Positions 24,758 to 34,441 are shown, numbered from the stretch's first letter. The stretch is DNA of 64,000 nt from CAYJDR01 sp964368965 (GCA_964368965.1 CAYJDR010000008.1:1-64000), one strand, 5' to 3'. The notes: generated by a model from the sequence alone, not told the origin. Numbers and translations are program-made.

Positions 24758-26092
24758 CTATTCTTCTGCGTCTTTTTTGCTTCTGCCCCTGATTGATAGC
24801 CTAATAGGCACACCATAGAACGAGCATCTCTCACGCAATATGTTCAATATAAAGCGCTCATACGAAAAGTGTACTGAACGAGGGAAGTTAACGAACGCCA
24901 CAAAATAAGGTGGACGTGTCGAGATTTGCGTCATGTAGTAGAACTTCAAACGTTTTGTACCGATAACTGATGGCGCTTGGTGGCGCTCTAACGCCTCTTG
25001 CAACACTGCGTTTACTTGTGACGTTGGGATACGTTTAGTATATCTCGCATACAGCTCTTTCACTGCTTCAAAAAGTTTGAAGCAATTCTTACCTGTCGCA
25101 GCAGATATATATATGATAGGTGGATTATACATAAAGCGTAACTTTTCTTTCAACGCTTCTTTCAAGTTTTTTGTTACACGTGGGTCTGTATCCATGATGT
25201 CAGATTTATTCACAGCGATAACAACTGGCCTGCCAGCTTCCCATGCATCTGCAATAACTTTTACATCACGCTCGTTGATACCGTCAACACCGTCGATAAC
25301 GGCAACAGCGATATCAGCACGCTCGATAGCGTCGATAGAGCGATAGTAGCCATATTTCTCAATCGGGTCTTTAAACATGACAGATTTTTTACGTATACCA
25401 GCCGTATCTGTAAGCATGTAGCTTGTGCCACGATATTCAAATGTTGTGTCGATAGAATCCCTCGTAGTGCCAGCGATAGGCGTAACGATAACACGTTCTT
25501 CACCTAACCAAGCGTTAATCAAGCTTGATTTACCAACGTTAGGGCGACCAATTACAGCAATTTTTATACGGCCGTCTTCATCTTCTTTTTCCTCTTCATA
25601 ATCAGGAACTAATTCGATTATATAGTCAAGCAACTCTGCGATATTTCTACCGTGAAGCGCACTTATGCCTATTAAGTCTAGGTTTGAGCCTAGCCCATAG
25701 AACTCGCCCATCAAGTTTTCTTTATGTTCAGAGTCAACTTTATTGACAACTATCATAAACGGCTTGTTAGCCTTACGCAGTAAACCAACAACAACTTCAT
25801 CAAGTGCGTGGATACCTTCGTTTAAGTCAGAAACAACAATAAAGAAGTCTGCCTCGTTAAGCGTTTTGAAAAACTGCTCTTGCATTTCTTTTTTGATGAT
25901 ATCTTCTTTTAAGTCAAAACCTGCTGTATCAACTAACTTGAACGACTTAGAAAGCCATGTACAAGTAGTTTCAATCCTATCCCTAGTTACACCAGGTCTA
26001 TCATCTGTGATGGCGATACGTTTGCCCGCTATCCTGTTAAATAATGTCGACTTACCAACGTTCGGTCGACCGATTATACCTATTGAAAACAT
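24758..26092 (-). CDS. der: Ribosome-assembly GTPase Der (EngA)
   Basis: 444 residues with the diagnostic two tandem GTPase domains: GRPNVGKSTLFN with DTAGFD and NKVD in the first, GRPNVGKSSLIN with DTAGI and NKSD in the second. A C-terminal KH-like domain follows (ISTRPPYFVAFVNFP). Der acts in 50S subunit maturation. It starts 18 bases after gltX ends. Confidence 0.97.
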   Translation of the reverse strand: MFSIGIIGRPNVGKSTLFNRIAGKRIAITDDRPGVTRDRIETTCTWLSKSFKLVDTAGFDLKEDIIKKEMQEQFFKTLNEADFFIVVSDLNEGIHALDEVVVGLLRKANKPFMIVVNKVDSEHKENLMGEFYGLGSNLDLIGISALHGRNIAELLDYIIELVPDYEEEKEDEDGRIKIAVIGRPNVGKSSLINAWLGEERVIVTPIAGTTRDSIDTTFEYRGTSYMLTDTAGIRKKSVMFKDPIEKYGYYRSIDAIERADIAVAVIDGVDGINERDVKVIADAWEAGRPVVIAVNKSDIMDTDPRVTKNLKEALKEKLRFMYNPPIIYISAATGKNCFKLFEAVKELYARYTKRIPTSQVNAVLQEALERHQAPSVIGTKRLKFYYMTQISTRPPYFVAFVNFPRSVHFSYERFILNILRERCSFYGVPIRLSIRGRSKKDAEE

Positions 26093-26110
26093 TTTTAATT
26101 ACCAATTCTC

Positions 26111-27556
26111 TTAAATACTAGCTATCGCCTCATTTACACGCTCTTGCAACTCAGCAACACTTAGTAATGTCGCCACATTATCCATCTCTGGTCCTTTTGT
26201 TGAGCCTGTAACTGCTACACGCACAGCCATAAACAACGCCTTACCTTTTGCGCCTGTCTCTGCCTGAATTTCTTTCATCATGGCTTTGTACTCTTCAACT
26301 GTTAAGTACTCTTTACCACTAGTTTTTGCAATGAACGCTTCTAAAACTGATTTTGTCGTTTCAAGCGCCATCATCGCTTTTGCATCTTCGTCTAGTTCTG
26401 CTTTTTTGAAATACACTTCCATATATTGTGCTGTATCTGTCAATGTGACAAAGTTGTCACGCACAGATAGCAACCTTTTTTCTACCAACTCTTTGTTGGC
26501 ACTCGCATATGCCTCATCAACTAACCCTGCTTTTATTAAGTAAGGTAGGCATAAGTCATAAAGTTCTGCGCCAGATTTTTGGCGTATGTATATACCGTTC
26601 ATCCAGTTTAGTTTATCAAAGTCGAAAACAGCCGCACTCTTTGATACATCTTCTAGCTTGAACACTTCTTTTAGCTCATCCATTGTGTATAACTCACGCT
26701 CGCCCTCGCCCGACCAAGAAAGCAACGCCATATAATTTATCATCGCCTCAGGTAAGTAGCCATTACTGCGGAACTGTTCTACACTTGTGTTACCATGCCT
26801 TTTAGATAACTTCGAGCGATCTGCACCAAGTATCATTGGGATATGTGCGAATATTGGCGCTTCATAGCCTAATGCTTCATATATTAGCACTTGCTTCGGA
26901 GTGTTTGATAAGTGGTCATCACCACGCACAACGTGTGTGATATTCATAAGCGCATCATCAACAACAACTACATAGTTGTAGATAGGCGTGCCTTCTGGGC
27001 GCACTATGATAAAATCACCAAATGCATTTGTTGGGAAATTGATATCACCATGAATCATATCCTTAACTAATGCGTTAGGCTTGAACGCTCTAAAACGGAT
27101 AGATGGTTTTACACCATCAGCTTCATATTTAGCTATTTCTTCTTGTGATAGGTTTGCGCACTTTCCACCATATATATATGCTCTGCTTTCGGCTTGTGCT
27201 TTTTCACGCTCTGCATCTAGCTCTTCTTTCGAGCAAAAACATTTATATGCATAACCTTTCGCTAATAATTCATCAGTACATTTTTTATATGTGTCAAGAC
27301 GTTCTGTTTGGCGGTATGGCCCGAAATCGCCACCTGCTTTAGGGCCCTCATCACAGTCTAGCCCAAGCCATGCAAGGTCTTCATATATTAGCTCTTCACT
27401 CTCTAGCGATGAGCGCTCAAGGTCTGTATCTTCAATACGTAGGATGAATTTACCATCACAACCTCTAGCAAAAAGATAGTTGAACAATGCTGTCCTAACG
27501 TTACCTACATGTATATGACCTGTTGGACTAGGCGCAAAACGAACTCTTACTGACAT
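26111..27556 (-). CDS. gltX: Glutamyl-tRNA synthetase
   Basis: 481 residues from ATG at 27556, with GGGAG eight bases upstream; an in-frame TTG at 27571 overlaps that site and is rejected. Class I motifs: FAPSPTGHIHVGNVRTALFNYLFA (HIGH region) and SKLSKRHGNTSV (KMSKS equivalent). The C-terminal anticodon-binding region is complete. Whether it is discriminating or also charges tRNA-Gln cannot be told; no gatCAB or glnS is present in the window. Confidence 0.96.
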   Translation of the reverse strand: MSVRVRFAPSPTGHIHVGNVRTALFNYLFARGCDGKFILRIEDTDLERSSLESEELIYEDLAWLGLDCDEGPKAGGDFGPYRQTERLDTYKKCTDELLAKGYAYKCFCSKEELDAEREKAQAESRAYIYGGKCANLSQEEIAKYEADGVKPSIRFRAFKPNALVKDMIHGDINFPTNAFGDFIIVRPEGTPIYNYVVVVDDALMNITHVVRGDDHLSNTPKQVLIYEALGYEAPIFAHIPMILGADRSKLSKRHGNTSVEQFRSNGYLPEAMINYMALLSWSGEGERELYTMDELKEVFKLEDVSKSAAVFDFDKLNWMNGIYIRQKSGAELYDLCLPYLIKAGLVDEAYASANKELVEKRLLSVRDNFVTLTDTAQYMEVYFKKAELDEDAKAMMALETTKSVLEAFIAKTSGKEYLTVEEYKAMMKEIQAETGAKGKALFMAVRVAVTGSTKGPEMDNVATLLSVAELQERVNEAIASI

Positions 27557-27682
27557 ATTATATACTCCCAATTTTTTATACTATTAATCTAGCAGTATCT
27601 TATTCTTTTCAACTAATTTCAAGCTATTTTTTTATTTTTTGCAATATTCTTGTTAAAAAATGCAACATTTGATTAATTTTGT

Positions 27683-27711
27683 TTGAATTATAAGCATTTA
27701 TGATATAAGAT
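27683..27711 (+). promoter_or_regulatory. Candidate promoter of the ankyrin lipoprotein gene
   Basis: TTGAAT, 17-base spacer, TAAGAT at 27706-27711, about 40 bases before the chosen ATG. Confidence 0.4.
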
Positions 27712-27750
27712 AACCAAAAGATATATATACTAAACTACATGAGTGATATT

Positions 27751-29685
27751 ATGAAAAAATTATTATCAATGCTTACTATCCCGAGCGTTTTGCTAGCAAC
27801 TGCATGCACAAACGACTACCTTGCTCCAAAAGCTGGGCTTGAAGACGGCGCTACTGAGTACACTATCAACGGTGTATCTGTTAAGCTTCCTACGTTTATC
27901 AAACTGCCTGACGACAAAAAAGCAATATCATTAGAAATAGAGAAACCTAACGGAGAACCTGTCACTATCGACTTAGTGCAAGGCATTAACGGCTGGCAAA
28001 CTGTTAACGGCAGCGTGCTATCTGACACACTTGCAGATGGCGGTATAGTTGCAGACTTCATTGACGGCGGTGCGTATGAAATACCAGAAGAAGACCTCGA
28101 GAACTTAAAGAAACTGCTTTCTGCTAGCGACGAGCTTGTAATTAGTGAAACATTTGGTAGCGATAAAGACTCTCCTAACCTAATCATAGCCGATGCACAA
28201 GGGCTTTTTAACGAAGTTGAACTCGACTTCCTACCAAAAGTAAACGATGAAAATGTTGTGCTACCTAAACATATCCCAAAGGCAGATGACATTGCTGAAA
28301 CTATCAACCCATCTGTAGTTGTTGGCAAACCAATCATCAGCGCAGCTATGAACGACCAATATGATAGGCTAAGCAAAGCTATCAAAGATAACGGCAACAT
28401 CAACGAAACCGATAGCATAACAGGCGACAATGCTCTGATGAAAACTATACAACAAGGCGACTCAGCTATGTCTAACTATCTGTTAGATAACGGTATAAAT
28501 TCAAATGCGAAAAACATAAACGGGCAAACTGCACTACACATGGCTGCAAATGTTGGCTTAAATGATATCGCTACAAAACTCATCAACAACAAAGCAAACG
28601 TAAACGCACGTGATAATGCGGGTAACACGCCACTAATGTATGCGGCTTCTTCGCCTAGTGCTGAGGTTGTAAGCACATTGCTTAAAAATGGCGCGAGAGT
28701 TGATGAAAAAAATAGTGACGGCGAAACGCCACTTATGATAGCATCTGAAGTGGGCAACACAAACACTGTAAACACGCTTATAAACAACGGCGCAGACATA
28801 AACGCTACTGATAACTTAGGTAACACTGCACTTATGGCAGCTGTCGAAAATGATAACGACTTCACAACAAAAGAGCTAATTGAACTTGGTGCAAAAGTAG
28901 ACACACAAAATCAATACCAATATAGCCCACTAGATATCGCTGTTGCTAACAAGAATATCCCTGTGACAGAAGCGCTACTTAACGCTGGCGCAGATATTAA
29001 CGATAAAGACCCACTTGGCAACACGCCACTTATCACAGCTGCTACACAAGGTAACCAACCGATGATTGAAAAGTTGCTAGATTATCAGCCAGACTTAACA
29101 ATCAAAAACAACGTTGACGATACAGCATACTCTGTTGCTGAAAAACAAGGGCTTGACCAAATTAGGCGCATGCTAAGCAAACCACTTGAGAAAATTGACG
29201 CTGCTGCTGGCACATTGTTTGACGCAGTTGCAAAAAATGATATACCACGTGTTATACAAGCACTTAACGGTGGCGCAGATATCAATATTAAAGATACTGG
29301 CACAGGTAACTCAGCACTATTTACAGCTGTTGCAAACAACTTAAAACCAATGACAGAGTTACTACTTGAAAAAGGCGCAAGCGCTGATGTGCGCAATAAT
29401 AAAGGCAACACACCAGTTGTTGTTGCAGTTACTGCATCCGACTTCCCAATGCTTGAGATGTTGCTTGCGACTAGGCCTAACGTTGAGCTAAAGAATGCTA
29501 ACGGCGATACAGCACTTATATGGGCAACTAAGTTGAAAAAGTTAGATATGGTACGTGCGCTACTTATTGCTGGCGGTAACCCTAACACTAAAAATAATGA
29601 TGGCGTTTCTGCTTACTTGATAGCTGCAAACGAAGGCTCAGAAGAAATATTAGCATTACTACAAGCAGCAGGCGGTTATAAATAA
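27751..29685 (+). CDS. Ankyrin-repeat lipoprotein
   Basis: 644 residues from ATG at 27751 (MKKLLSMLTIPSVLLATAC); an ATG four codons earlier is less likely because the GAGTGA between them can serve as ribosome site. The signal ends in a lipobox-like ATAC, with Cys19 the lipid anchor, so the protein is membrane-tethered outside the cytoplasm. Residues about 25-200 are an unrecognised beta-type domain; from about 205 to the end run some twelve ankyrin repeats with the classic G-x-TALMxA and LLxxGAxxNxxD pattern, split by a longer insertion near 490. Extracytoplasmic ankyrin proteins are uncommon and may be scaffolds or host- or toxin-binding proteins. Confidence 0.85.
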   Translation: MKKLLSMLTIPSVLLATACTNDYLAPKAGLEDGATEYTINGVSVKLPTFIKLPDDKKAISLEIEKPNGEPVTIDLVQGINGWQTVNGSVLSDTLADGGIVADFIDGGAYEIPEEDLENLKKLLSASDELVISETFGSDKDSPNLIIADAQGLFNEVELDFLPKVNDENVVLPKHIPKADDIAETINPSVVVGKPIISAAMNDQYDRLSKAIKDNGNINETDSITGDNALMKTIQQGDSAMSNYLLDNGINSNAKNINGQTALHMAANVGLNDIATKLINNKANVNARDNAGNTPLMYAASSPSAEVVSTLLKNGARVDEKNSDGETPLMIASEVGNTNTVNTLINNGADINATDNLGNTALMAAVENDNDFTTKELIELGAKVDTQNQYQYSPLDIAVANKNIPVTEALLNAGADINDKDPLGNTPLITAATQGNQPMIEKLLDYQPDLTIKNNVDDTAYSVAEKQGLDQIRRMLSKPLEKIDAAAGTLFDAVAKNDIPRVIQALNGGADINIKDTGTGNSALFTAVANNLKPMTELLLEKGASADVRNNKGNTPVVVAVTASDFPMLEMLLATRPNVELKNANGDTALIWATKLKKLDMVRALLIAGGNPNTKNNDGVSAYLIAANEGSEEILALLQAAGGYK

Positions 29686-29686
29686 G

Positions 29687-30262
29687 ATGTCAAAATTTAG
29701 GTTTAGAGAGTTTTTAATAGTTTTAGTTATATGTGGTGCTGGCTATTTCATTGGTAAAGTATTCACAGAACAACTCGACAACGCAAGCATACAAAATGAA
29801 ATAAGCAACATCGAAAAAATCGTGCTTGCAGTCAACCTATACTATACAGACATAGGCAAAACATCTATCGTAGATACTAATGCAATAGCTGAGGAAATCG
29901 TCGAGAGGGACTATATCACAAGCAACACACTATACTCTAAGTATAATAATATGTATTGGGTGTTCACTGGTTGCGAACTTGAAGATAACGCCACAAGATA
30001 TACTGTAACAGATAATTTTTCTGACAACACTAGCCTTTGCATGTATTTGTCACAATTTAAGACTAGTAACTCAAACTATACAAATGCTCACACATCATCA
30101 AAGTATGCATGCTATGTTGAAACTATGGCTGATGACTCTAGCCTAACAAGTGGAGATGGCAGAGGAAACATACGCATGAACAACGGCGTAGGTGCAAGAA
30201 TTTGGGACTGCGAGGACGAAACATCACCAACGGCTGGCGAATACCTATATAAAGTATACTAA
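29687..30262 (+). CDS. Pilin-like exported protein of unknown function
   Basis: 191 residues, one base after the ankyrin lipoprotein stop, so certainly its operon partner. The N-terminus (RFREFLIVLVICGAGYFIGKVF) has the length and Glu placement of a type IV pilin alpha-1 helix, followed by NEISNIEKIVLAVNLYYTDIG as in PilS-like class B pilins. The Gly before the cleavage site is missing, so prepilin peptidase may not cut it. The globular part has four cysteines (GCELED, SLCMYL, YACYVE, IWDCED) that could form two disulfides. Pseudopilin-like is the best guess. Confidence 0.55.
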   Translation: MSKFRFREFLIVLVICGAGYFIGKVFTEQLDNASIQNEISNIEKIVLAVNLYYTDIGKTSIVDTNAIAEEIVERDYITSNTLYSKYNNMYWVFTGCELEDNATRYTVTDNFSDNTSLCMYLSQFKTSNSNYTNAHTSSKYACYVETMADDSSLTSGDGRGNIRMNNGVGARIWDCEDETSPTAGEYLYKVY

Positions 30263-30567
30263 CCCATCACAGCATATATAAGTGAAGTAGAAAGCGACAT
30301 CAACAGCAACAAGCCTAGTAGTGTCGCTTTATAGTTTCTATTCATAACATAGCCAACAATAAAAACTATCGCCGACACAAACGGTGAAGCGCACACAACA
30401 ATGCACGCCACATAAAATAAATCAGTAGCAGCGATACCCAAAACTAATCCAAAATGCTTCGCTGCAATATCAAGCACTATACCAAAACTAATAAGCGCCA
30501 ACATTATATATAGCGTACCAACTATGACATTTGATACTAGAATTTTTGCGTTAAATTTATGTTCCAT
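30259..30567 (-). CDS. DUF1634-like membrane protein, TauE partner
   Basis: 102 residues from ATG at 30567, with AGGGGAAGT directly upstream; the earlier ATG at 30597 lies inside tauE. Three hydrophobic helices are seen (LVSNVIVGTLYIMLALISFG, DLFYVACIVVCASPFVSAIV, ATLLGLLLLMSL). Small three-helix DUF1634 proteins are typically encoded next to TauE/SafE permeases, as here, and may be accessory subunits. Its 3' end overlaps the convergent pilin-like gene by 4 bases. Confidence 0.7.
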   Translation of the reverse strand: MEHKFNAKILVSNVIVGTLYIMLALISFGIVLDIAAKHFGLVLGIAATDLFYVACIVVCASPFVSAIVFIVGYVMNRNYKATLLGLLLLMSLSTSLIYAVMG

Positions 30568-30574
30568 ACTTCCC

Positions 30575-31402
30575 CTACCAACTAGCAAGTGCGCCATATA
30601 TCATACGTATAGACACAAACAACAGCAATCCGATAAATAGATATGATACCTTTTTATCAGTAACCTTTTTGAAAAACCTTACAGCTATCCATGTGCCCGT
30701 AACAATACCTAGTAAAATGTATGCAACGTAGTTAAAGTCCATATGGTCGTTCACTAAATATACGATAGCACCTGCTGACGATGTAAACCCTATCAAAAAA
30801 GCACTCGTTGCAGTTGCCGCCTTTATTGGCATGTTAGATATTAGGTTCATACCAGGGATAACAAGTATACCGCCACCAACACCCGCAAGCCCTGAATAGA
30901 CACCAGATGCAAGTGAGAAAAACCAGTTATAAACCATCCTGATAGGCTTATATGCAATATGCTCACCTGTTGAAAGGTCTGTATACTCGCCATCAAAAAA
31001 TGTTGGAGCGTTTTCATCAGCTTTTATATATGGGTTAACTCTCTTTATCCTAATATAAACTAGGTATGCAACAAATAACTGCACAACACCTAGCAACAAC
31101 ATAACAACTTCTGCATCAAGCAAGAGTGAAATATTGCTACCAACTATTGCGCCTAGCACAGACGAAGTCGCAAGGAATAATCCAACATGTAAGTTAGCTT
31201 GCCCACTTTTTATAAACACCGCTGACGATGATAAGCTAGTACCCATGATAACCATTAACGATATTGCAATAGCGCTATGTATCGGCACATCAAAAAAGAA
31301 CGCTAAGGCAGGTACAATTACAATACCGCCACCAATACCTAGTAACGCACCTAGTATGCCAACCACAACACCTAGCACTATCAACATTAAAGAAGTGAGC
31401 AT
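30575..31402 (-). CDS. TauE/SafE family anion permease
   Basis: 275 residues with two pseudo-symmetric halves, each with a Gly-rich first helix: ILGALLGIGGGIVIVPALAFF near the N-terminus and YSGLAGVGGGILVIPGMNLI near residue 165. These glycine repeats mark the TauE/SafE family, which exports sulfite, sulfoacetate or other organosulfur anions. It sits 10 bases downstream of pta and is followed by the DUF1634 gene. Sulfite/acetyl-phosphate coupling as in sulfonate (taurine) breakdown is possible, because Pta is used there, but no Xsc is in the window. Confidence 0.88.
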   Translation of the reverse strand: MLTSLMLIVLGVVVGILGALLGIGGGIVIVPALAFFFDVPIHSAIAISLMVIMGTSLSSSAVFIKSGQANLHVGLFLATSSVLGAIVGSNISLLLDAEVVMLLLGVVQLFVAYLVYIRIKRVNPYIKADENAPTFFDGEYTDLSTGEHIAYKPIRMVYNWFFSLASGVYSGLAGVGGGILVIPGMNLISNMPIKAATATSAFLIGFTSSAGAIVYLVNDHMDFNYVAYILLGIVTGTWIAVRFFKKVTDKKVSYLFIGLLLFVSIRMIYGALASW

Positions 31403-31412
31403 CTATTTACAC

Positions 31413-32414
31413 CTATGCATGGCTTGCTTGGTAAACTGTTGCAAGCACTGTGTTAACAACATCTTGAGTGCTACAACCACGTGATAAATCATTATATGGT
31501 TTGTTCATGCCTTGTAATATTGGCCCAGTTGCGATAGCGTTATCTGCAAAGCGTTCAATAATTTTATAGCCTATGTTGCCAGAGTTTAAGTCTGGAAATA
31601 TTAATATGTTAGCTTTGCCTGCAACACTGCTTTCAGGCGCCTTACGTTTACCAACAGTGTCAACTATTGCTGCATCTAATTGCATTTCGCCATCAATCAT
31701 TATATCTGGGCGCTTTTCGTTCACTATAGTTAGTGCTTCTGCAACCGTTTTTGTTGAGTCTGTAACGGCGCTACCTTTTGTTGAAAATGATAACAACGCA
31801 ACGCGTGGCTCATTGCCTATAAACTTAACCCATGTGTCATTTGTAGAGATTGCGATATCAGCAAGTGTTACAGCATCTGGCGATGGATTGACAGCAATAT
31901 CTGCACAAAAGAAAAGCCCATTATCGCCAAATTCTTTTTTGCCAGTTTCTAGTATCATAACTGATGAAACAACTTTTGCACCTTTTTGAGTACCTATAAC
32001 ACGCAAACCAGCACTCAGCACGCTACCTGATGAATAAACAGCACCAGCAACACAACCATCAGCGTCGCCAAGCTCCACCATCATTGCACTATAAAAGGCG
32101 TTCTCTAGCATAGCTTCGCTTGCTTGCTCTATTGTCATGCCTTTTGCTTTGCGCTTTTCATAATATGCGTTTGCATACTGCTCTAAATTATCCGCATTTT
32201 TAGGGTCTATGACGTTAATGTCTGAACCTGTATAGCCATGCTCACTTAATAGTTGGTTAACTTCTGCAACATCACCAAGTAGTGTGATTTTTGCATAATT
32301 TTCGTTAGTCAATATGATTGCAGCTTCTACAATTCTTTTATCGCTACCTTCGGGTAGTACTATATGCTTCTTGCTTTTAAGTGCGTTTTGTTTTAGTGTT
32401 TTCAGCACTGACAT
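31413..32414 (-). CDS. pta: Phosphate acetyltransferase
   Basis: 333 residues, the size of the short Pta form. Motifs: HIVLPEGSDKRIVEAA, GAVYSSGSVLSAGLRVIGT, FLFCADIAVNP-like segment FFCADIAVNPSPDA, and ILIFPDLNSGNIGYKI. The enzyme interconverts acetyl-CoA and acetyl phosphate. AGAGGGATTAAG precedes ATG. No acetate kinase gene accompanies it; instead tauE and DUF1634 follow, which is unusual for pure overflow metabolism. Confidence 0.93.
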   Translation of the reverse strand: MSVLKTLKQNALKSKKHIVLPEGSDKRIVEAAIILTNENYAKITLLGDVAEVNQLLSEHGYTGSDINVIDPKNADNLEQYANAYYEKRKAKGMTIEQASEAMLENAFYSAMMVELGDADGCVAGAVYSSGSVLSAGLRVIGTQKGAKVVSSVMILETGKKEFGDNGLFFCADIAVNPSPDAVTLADIAISTNDTWVKFIGNEPRVALLSFSTKGSAVTDSTKTVAEALTIVNEKRPDIMIDGEMQLDAAIVDTVGKRKAPESSVAGKANILIFPDLNSGNIGYKIIERFADNAIATGPILQGMNKPYNDLSRGCSTQDVVNTVLATVYQASHA

Positions 32415-32523
32415 CTTAATCCCTCTTAATTATATTATTAATGATATACTAAACATGTTAATAACCCATTTTGCAAGTAAAACATAAAATATGCAACATT
32501 TTTGTGAATCATTAAACTTTCTC

Positions 32524-32552
32524 TTGAAGAAATAGGCATTTTTTAATATATT
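32524..32552 (+). promoter_or_regulatory. Promoter of fmt, positioned for a leaderless mRNA
   Basis: TTGAAG (32524-32529), 17-base spacer, TATATT (32547-32552). The fmt ATG begins at 32559, exactly where transcription should start, and no Shine-Dalgarno sequence precedes it. Confidence 0.6.
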
Positions 32553-32558
32553 ACATGA

Positions 32559-33485
32559 ATGAAAATAATATTTATGGGAACACCCGAAATTGCAGTGCCA
32601 TCACTTCAAGCATTGCACGAATCAGACAAATACGAAGTTGCACTTGTTATCACTCAACCTGACAAACCAAAAGGCAGGGGCAATGTTATGCAAGCGCCAC
32701 CCGTGAAAGAATATGCTGAAAGCGTTGGGCTAGAGGTTTACCAGCCAGAAAAAATACGTGGAAATGACGAGTTCTTACAAAAAGTTAAAGATATCGCGCC
32801 GGACTTTTATGCAGTTGTCGCTTATGGAAAAATTCTACCACAAGATGTGCTAGATGTACCAAAATATGCACCTGTGAATGTCCACTTTTCCCTATTGCCA
32901 AAATATCGTGGCGCAGCACCTGTAAACTGGGCTATCATAAACGGTGAGGAAAAATCTGGCGTTGCTACAATGTTTATGGACGCTGGCATGGACACAGGCG
33001 ATATACTACTTGTGCAAGATACACCTATTGATAAAAAAACAGCAATCGACCTAGCATCAGAACTTGCTGTCAGCGGTGCAGAGTTACTTATTGAAACATT
33101 TGTAACTTTTGACAACATCACACCGACTAAACAAGATGAAGCACTTGCAACGCCTGCCCCAATCATAAAAAAGCACGATGGGCTAGTTGATTGGAAAATG
33201 AGCGCAACAGATATTGAACGCCGCATACGTGGCTTCCAACCTTGGCCAGTTATGCACACCACTGTTGGTGGCAAGCTGCTTAAACTATTTGGTGCTAATG
33301 TTATTGGCGATAAATCATTCAACGAGGTTGGTATCGTTCAAGAAGTTACAAAGCAATCGTTTATGGTAACGACGTCATCTGGATTGCTTGAAATTACAGA
33401 CTTACAACTAGAAGGCAAAAAGCGCATGCCTGCAAGCGATTTTGTTAAAGGTGCTGTTGTGTCTGTAGGTACTAAATTAGGTTAG
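32559..33485 (+). CDS. fmt: Methionyl-tRNA formyltransferase
   Basis: 308 residues. Typical start MKIIFMGTPEIAVPSLQAL, formyl-THF site YGKILPQDVLDVP and the signature NVHFSLLPKYRGAAPVNWAI with Asn, His and a later Asp (GMDTGDILL). The C-terminal OB-like domain (RIRGFQPWPVMHT) is complete. It formylates initiator Met-tRNA. The usual neighbour def is not adjacent. The start seems to coincide with the transcription start. Confidence 0.95.
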   Translation: MKIIFMGTPEIAVPSLQALHESDKYEVALVITQPDKPKGRGNVMQAPPVKEYAESVGLEVYQPEKIRGNDEFLQKVKDIAPDFYAVVAYGKILPQDVLDVPKYAPVNVHFSLLPKYRGAAPVNWAIINGEEKSGVATMFMDAGMDTGDILLVQDTPIDKKTAIDLASELAVSGAELLIETFVTFDNITPTKQDEALATPAPIIKKHDGLVDWKMSATDIERRIRGFQPWPVMHTTVGGKLLKLFGANVIGDKSFNEVGIVQEVTKQSFMVTTSSGLLEITDLQLEGKKRMPASDFVKGAVVSVGTKLG

Positions 33486-33546
33486 TGAACTTTTAGTGAC
33501 ATTGATAGTCATTAATAATGTATAAAATTTGAAAGAGGAAATTACA

Positions 33547-34422
33547 TTGAATTTAAACACTTTGAAGACAACTTTTTTATTAACGCTTATGACGTTAATG
33601 TTTATTGGTATCGGCTTTGCCCTTGGTGGTAGGTCTGGTATGATTATTGCATTTGTTATGGCACTCGGTATGAACTTTTTCTCATACTGGTTCAGCGATA
33701 AAATCGTTTTACGCATGTACAAAGCAACAGAAGTTACTGAAGCAGAACAACCTGAACTATACGGAATTGTTCGCAAGCTTGCAACACGTGGTAACATGCC
33801 TATGCCTAAAGTATACATCATACCATCTGGCATGCCTAACGCTTTTGCAACTGGCAGAAACCAAAATAACGCAGCAGTAGCTGTTACGAACACGCTTATG
33901 CAAATGCTAAATAAAGACGAGCTTGAGGGCGTTATCGCTCACGAACTTGCACATATATACGGCAGAGATATACTTATAAGCACAATCGCAGCTACTTTAG
34001 CTGGTGCTATCATGATGATTGCTGACATATTTAAATGGGGCATGATTTTCGGTGGCGGCAATAGCGATGAAGAAGGTGGCTCACCGCTTGGCACTGTTGC
34101 AGCAATTGCTATGTTGATAATCGCTCCACTTGCTGCAATGCTTGTTCAAATGGGTATCTCACGCTCTAGAGAATATGTTGCCGACGAACGTGGCGCATCA
34201 CTTTGTGGCAACCCGTTAGCGCTTGCATCTGCTTTAAGAAAAATATCTTACGGTGTTGAACATAACCCGCATGAAGAAAAAGCAGCAACTGCTCATATGT
34301 TTATCATGAGTCCACTATCTGGGCGTAGCATGGCGAACCTGTTTTCAACTCACCCACCTGTTGAAAAGCGTATTGAAAAACTTGAAGCTATGGCACGTGG
34401 CAACGTTGTTAGATACGAATAA
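33547..34422 (+). CDS. htpX: HtpX-type membrane metalloprotease
   Basis: 291 residues from a TTG at 33547 with AGAGGA seven bases upstream; the TTG at 33529 overlaps that site. Two N-terminal membrane helices (TLKTTFLLTLMTLMFIGIGF, SGMIIAFVMALGMNFFSYWF), the zinc site HELAH near residue 131 with a downstream Glu in SREYVADERGASL, and two further helices in between. M48-family proteases degrade damaged inner-membrane proteins. The gene follows fmt by 61 bases and ends at a strong terminator. Confidence 0.93.
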   Translation: MNLNTLKTTFLLTLMTLMFIGIGFALGGRSGMIIAFVMALGMNFFSYWFSDKIVLRMYKATEVTEAEQPELYGIVRKLATRGNMPMPKVYIIPSGMPNAFATGRNQNNAAVAVTNTLMQMLNKDELEGVIAHELAHIYGRDILISTIAATLAGAIMMIADIFKWGMIFGGGNSDEEGGSPLGTVAAIAMLIIAPLAAMLVQMGISRSREYVADERGASLCGNPLALASALRKISYGVEHNPHEEKAATAHMFIMSPLSGRSMANLFSTHPPVEKRIEKLEAMARGNVVRYE

Positions 34423-34441
34423 TATTCATTACAAAATAATT

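Noticed and set aside
27816..28430. 204-codon minus-strand frame inside the ankyrin lipoprotein gene
   Set aside because: Antisense shadow: Ser/Leu-rich composition from reverse reading of ankyrin codons, with no start signal.
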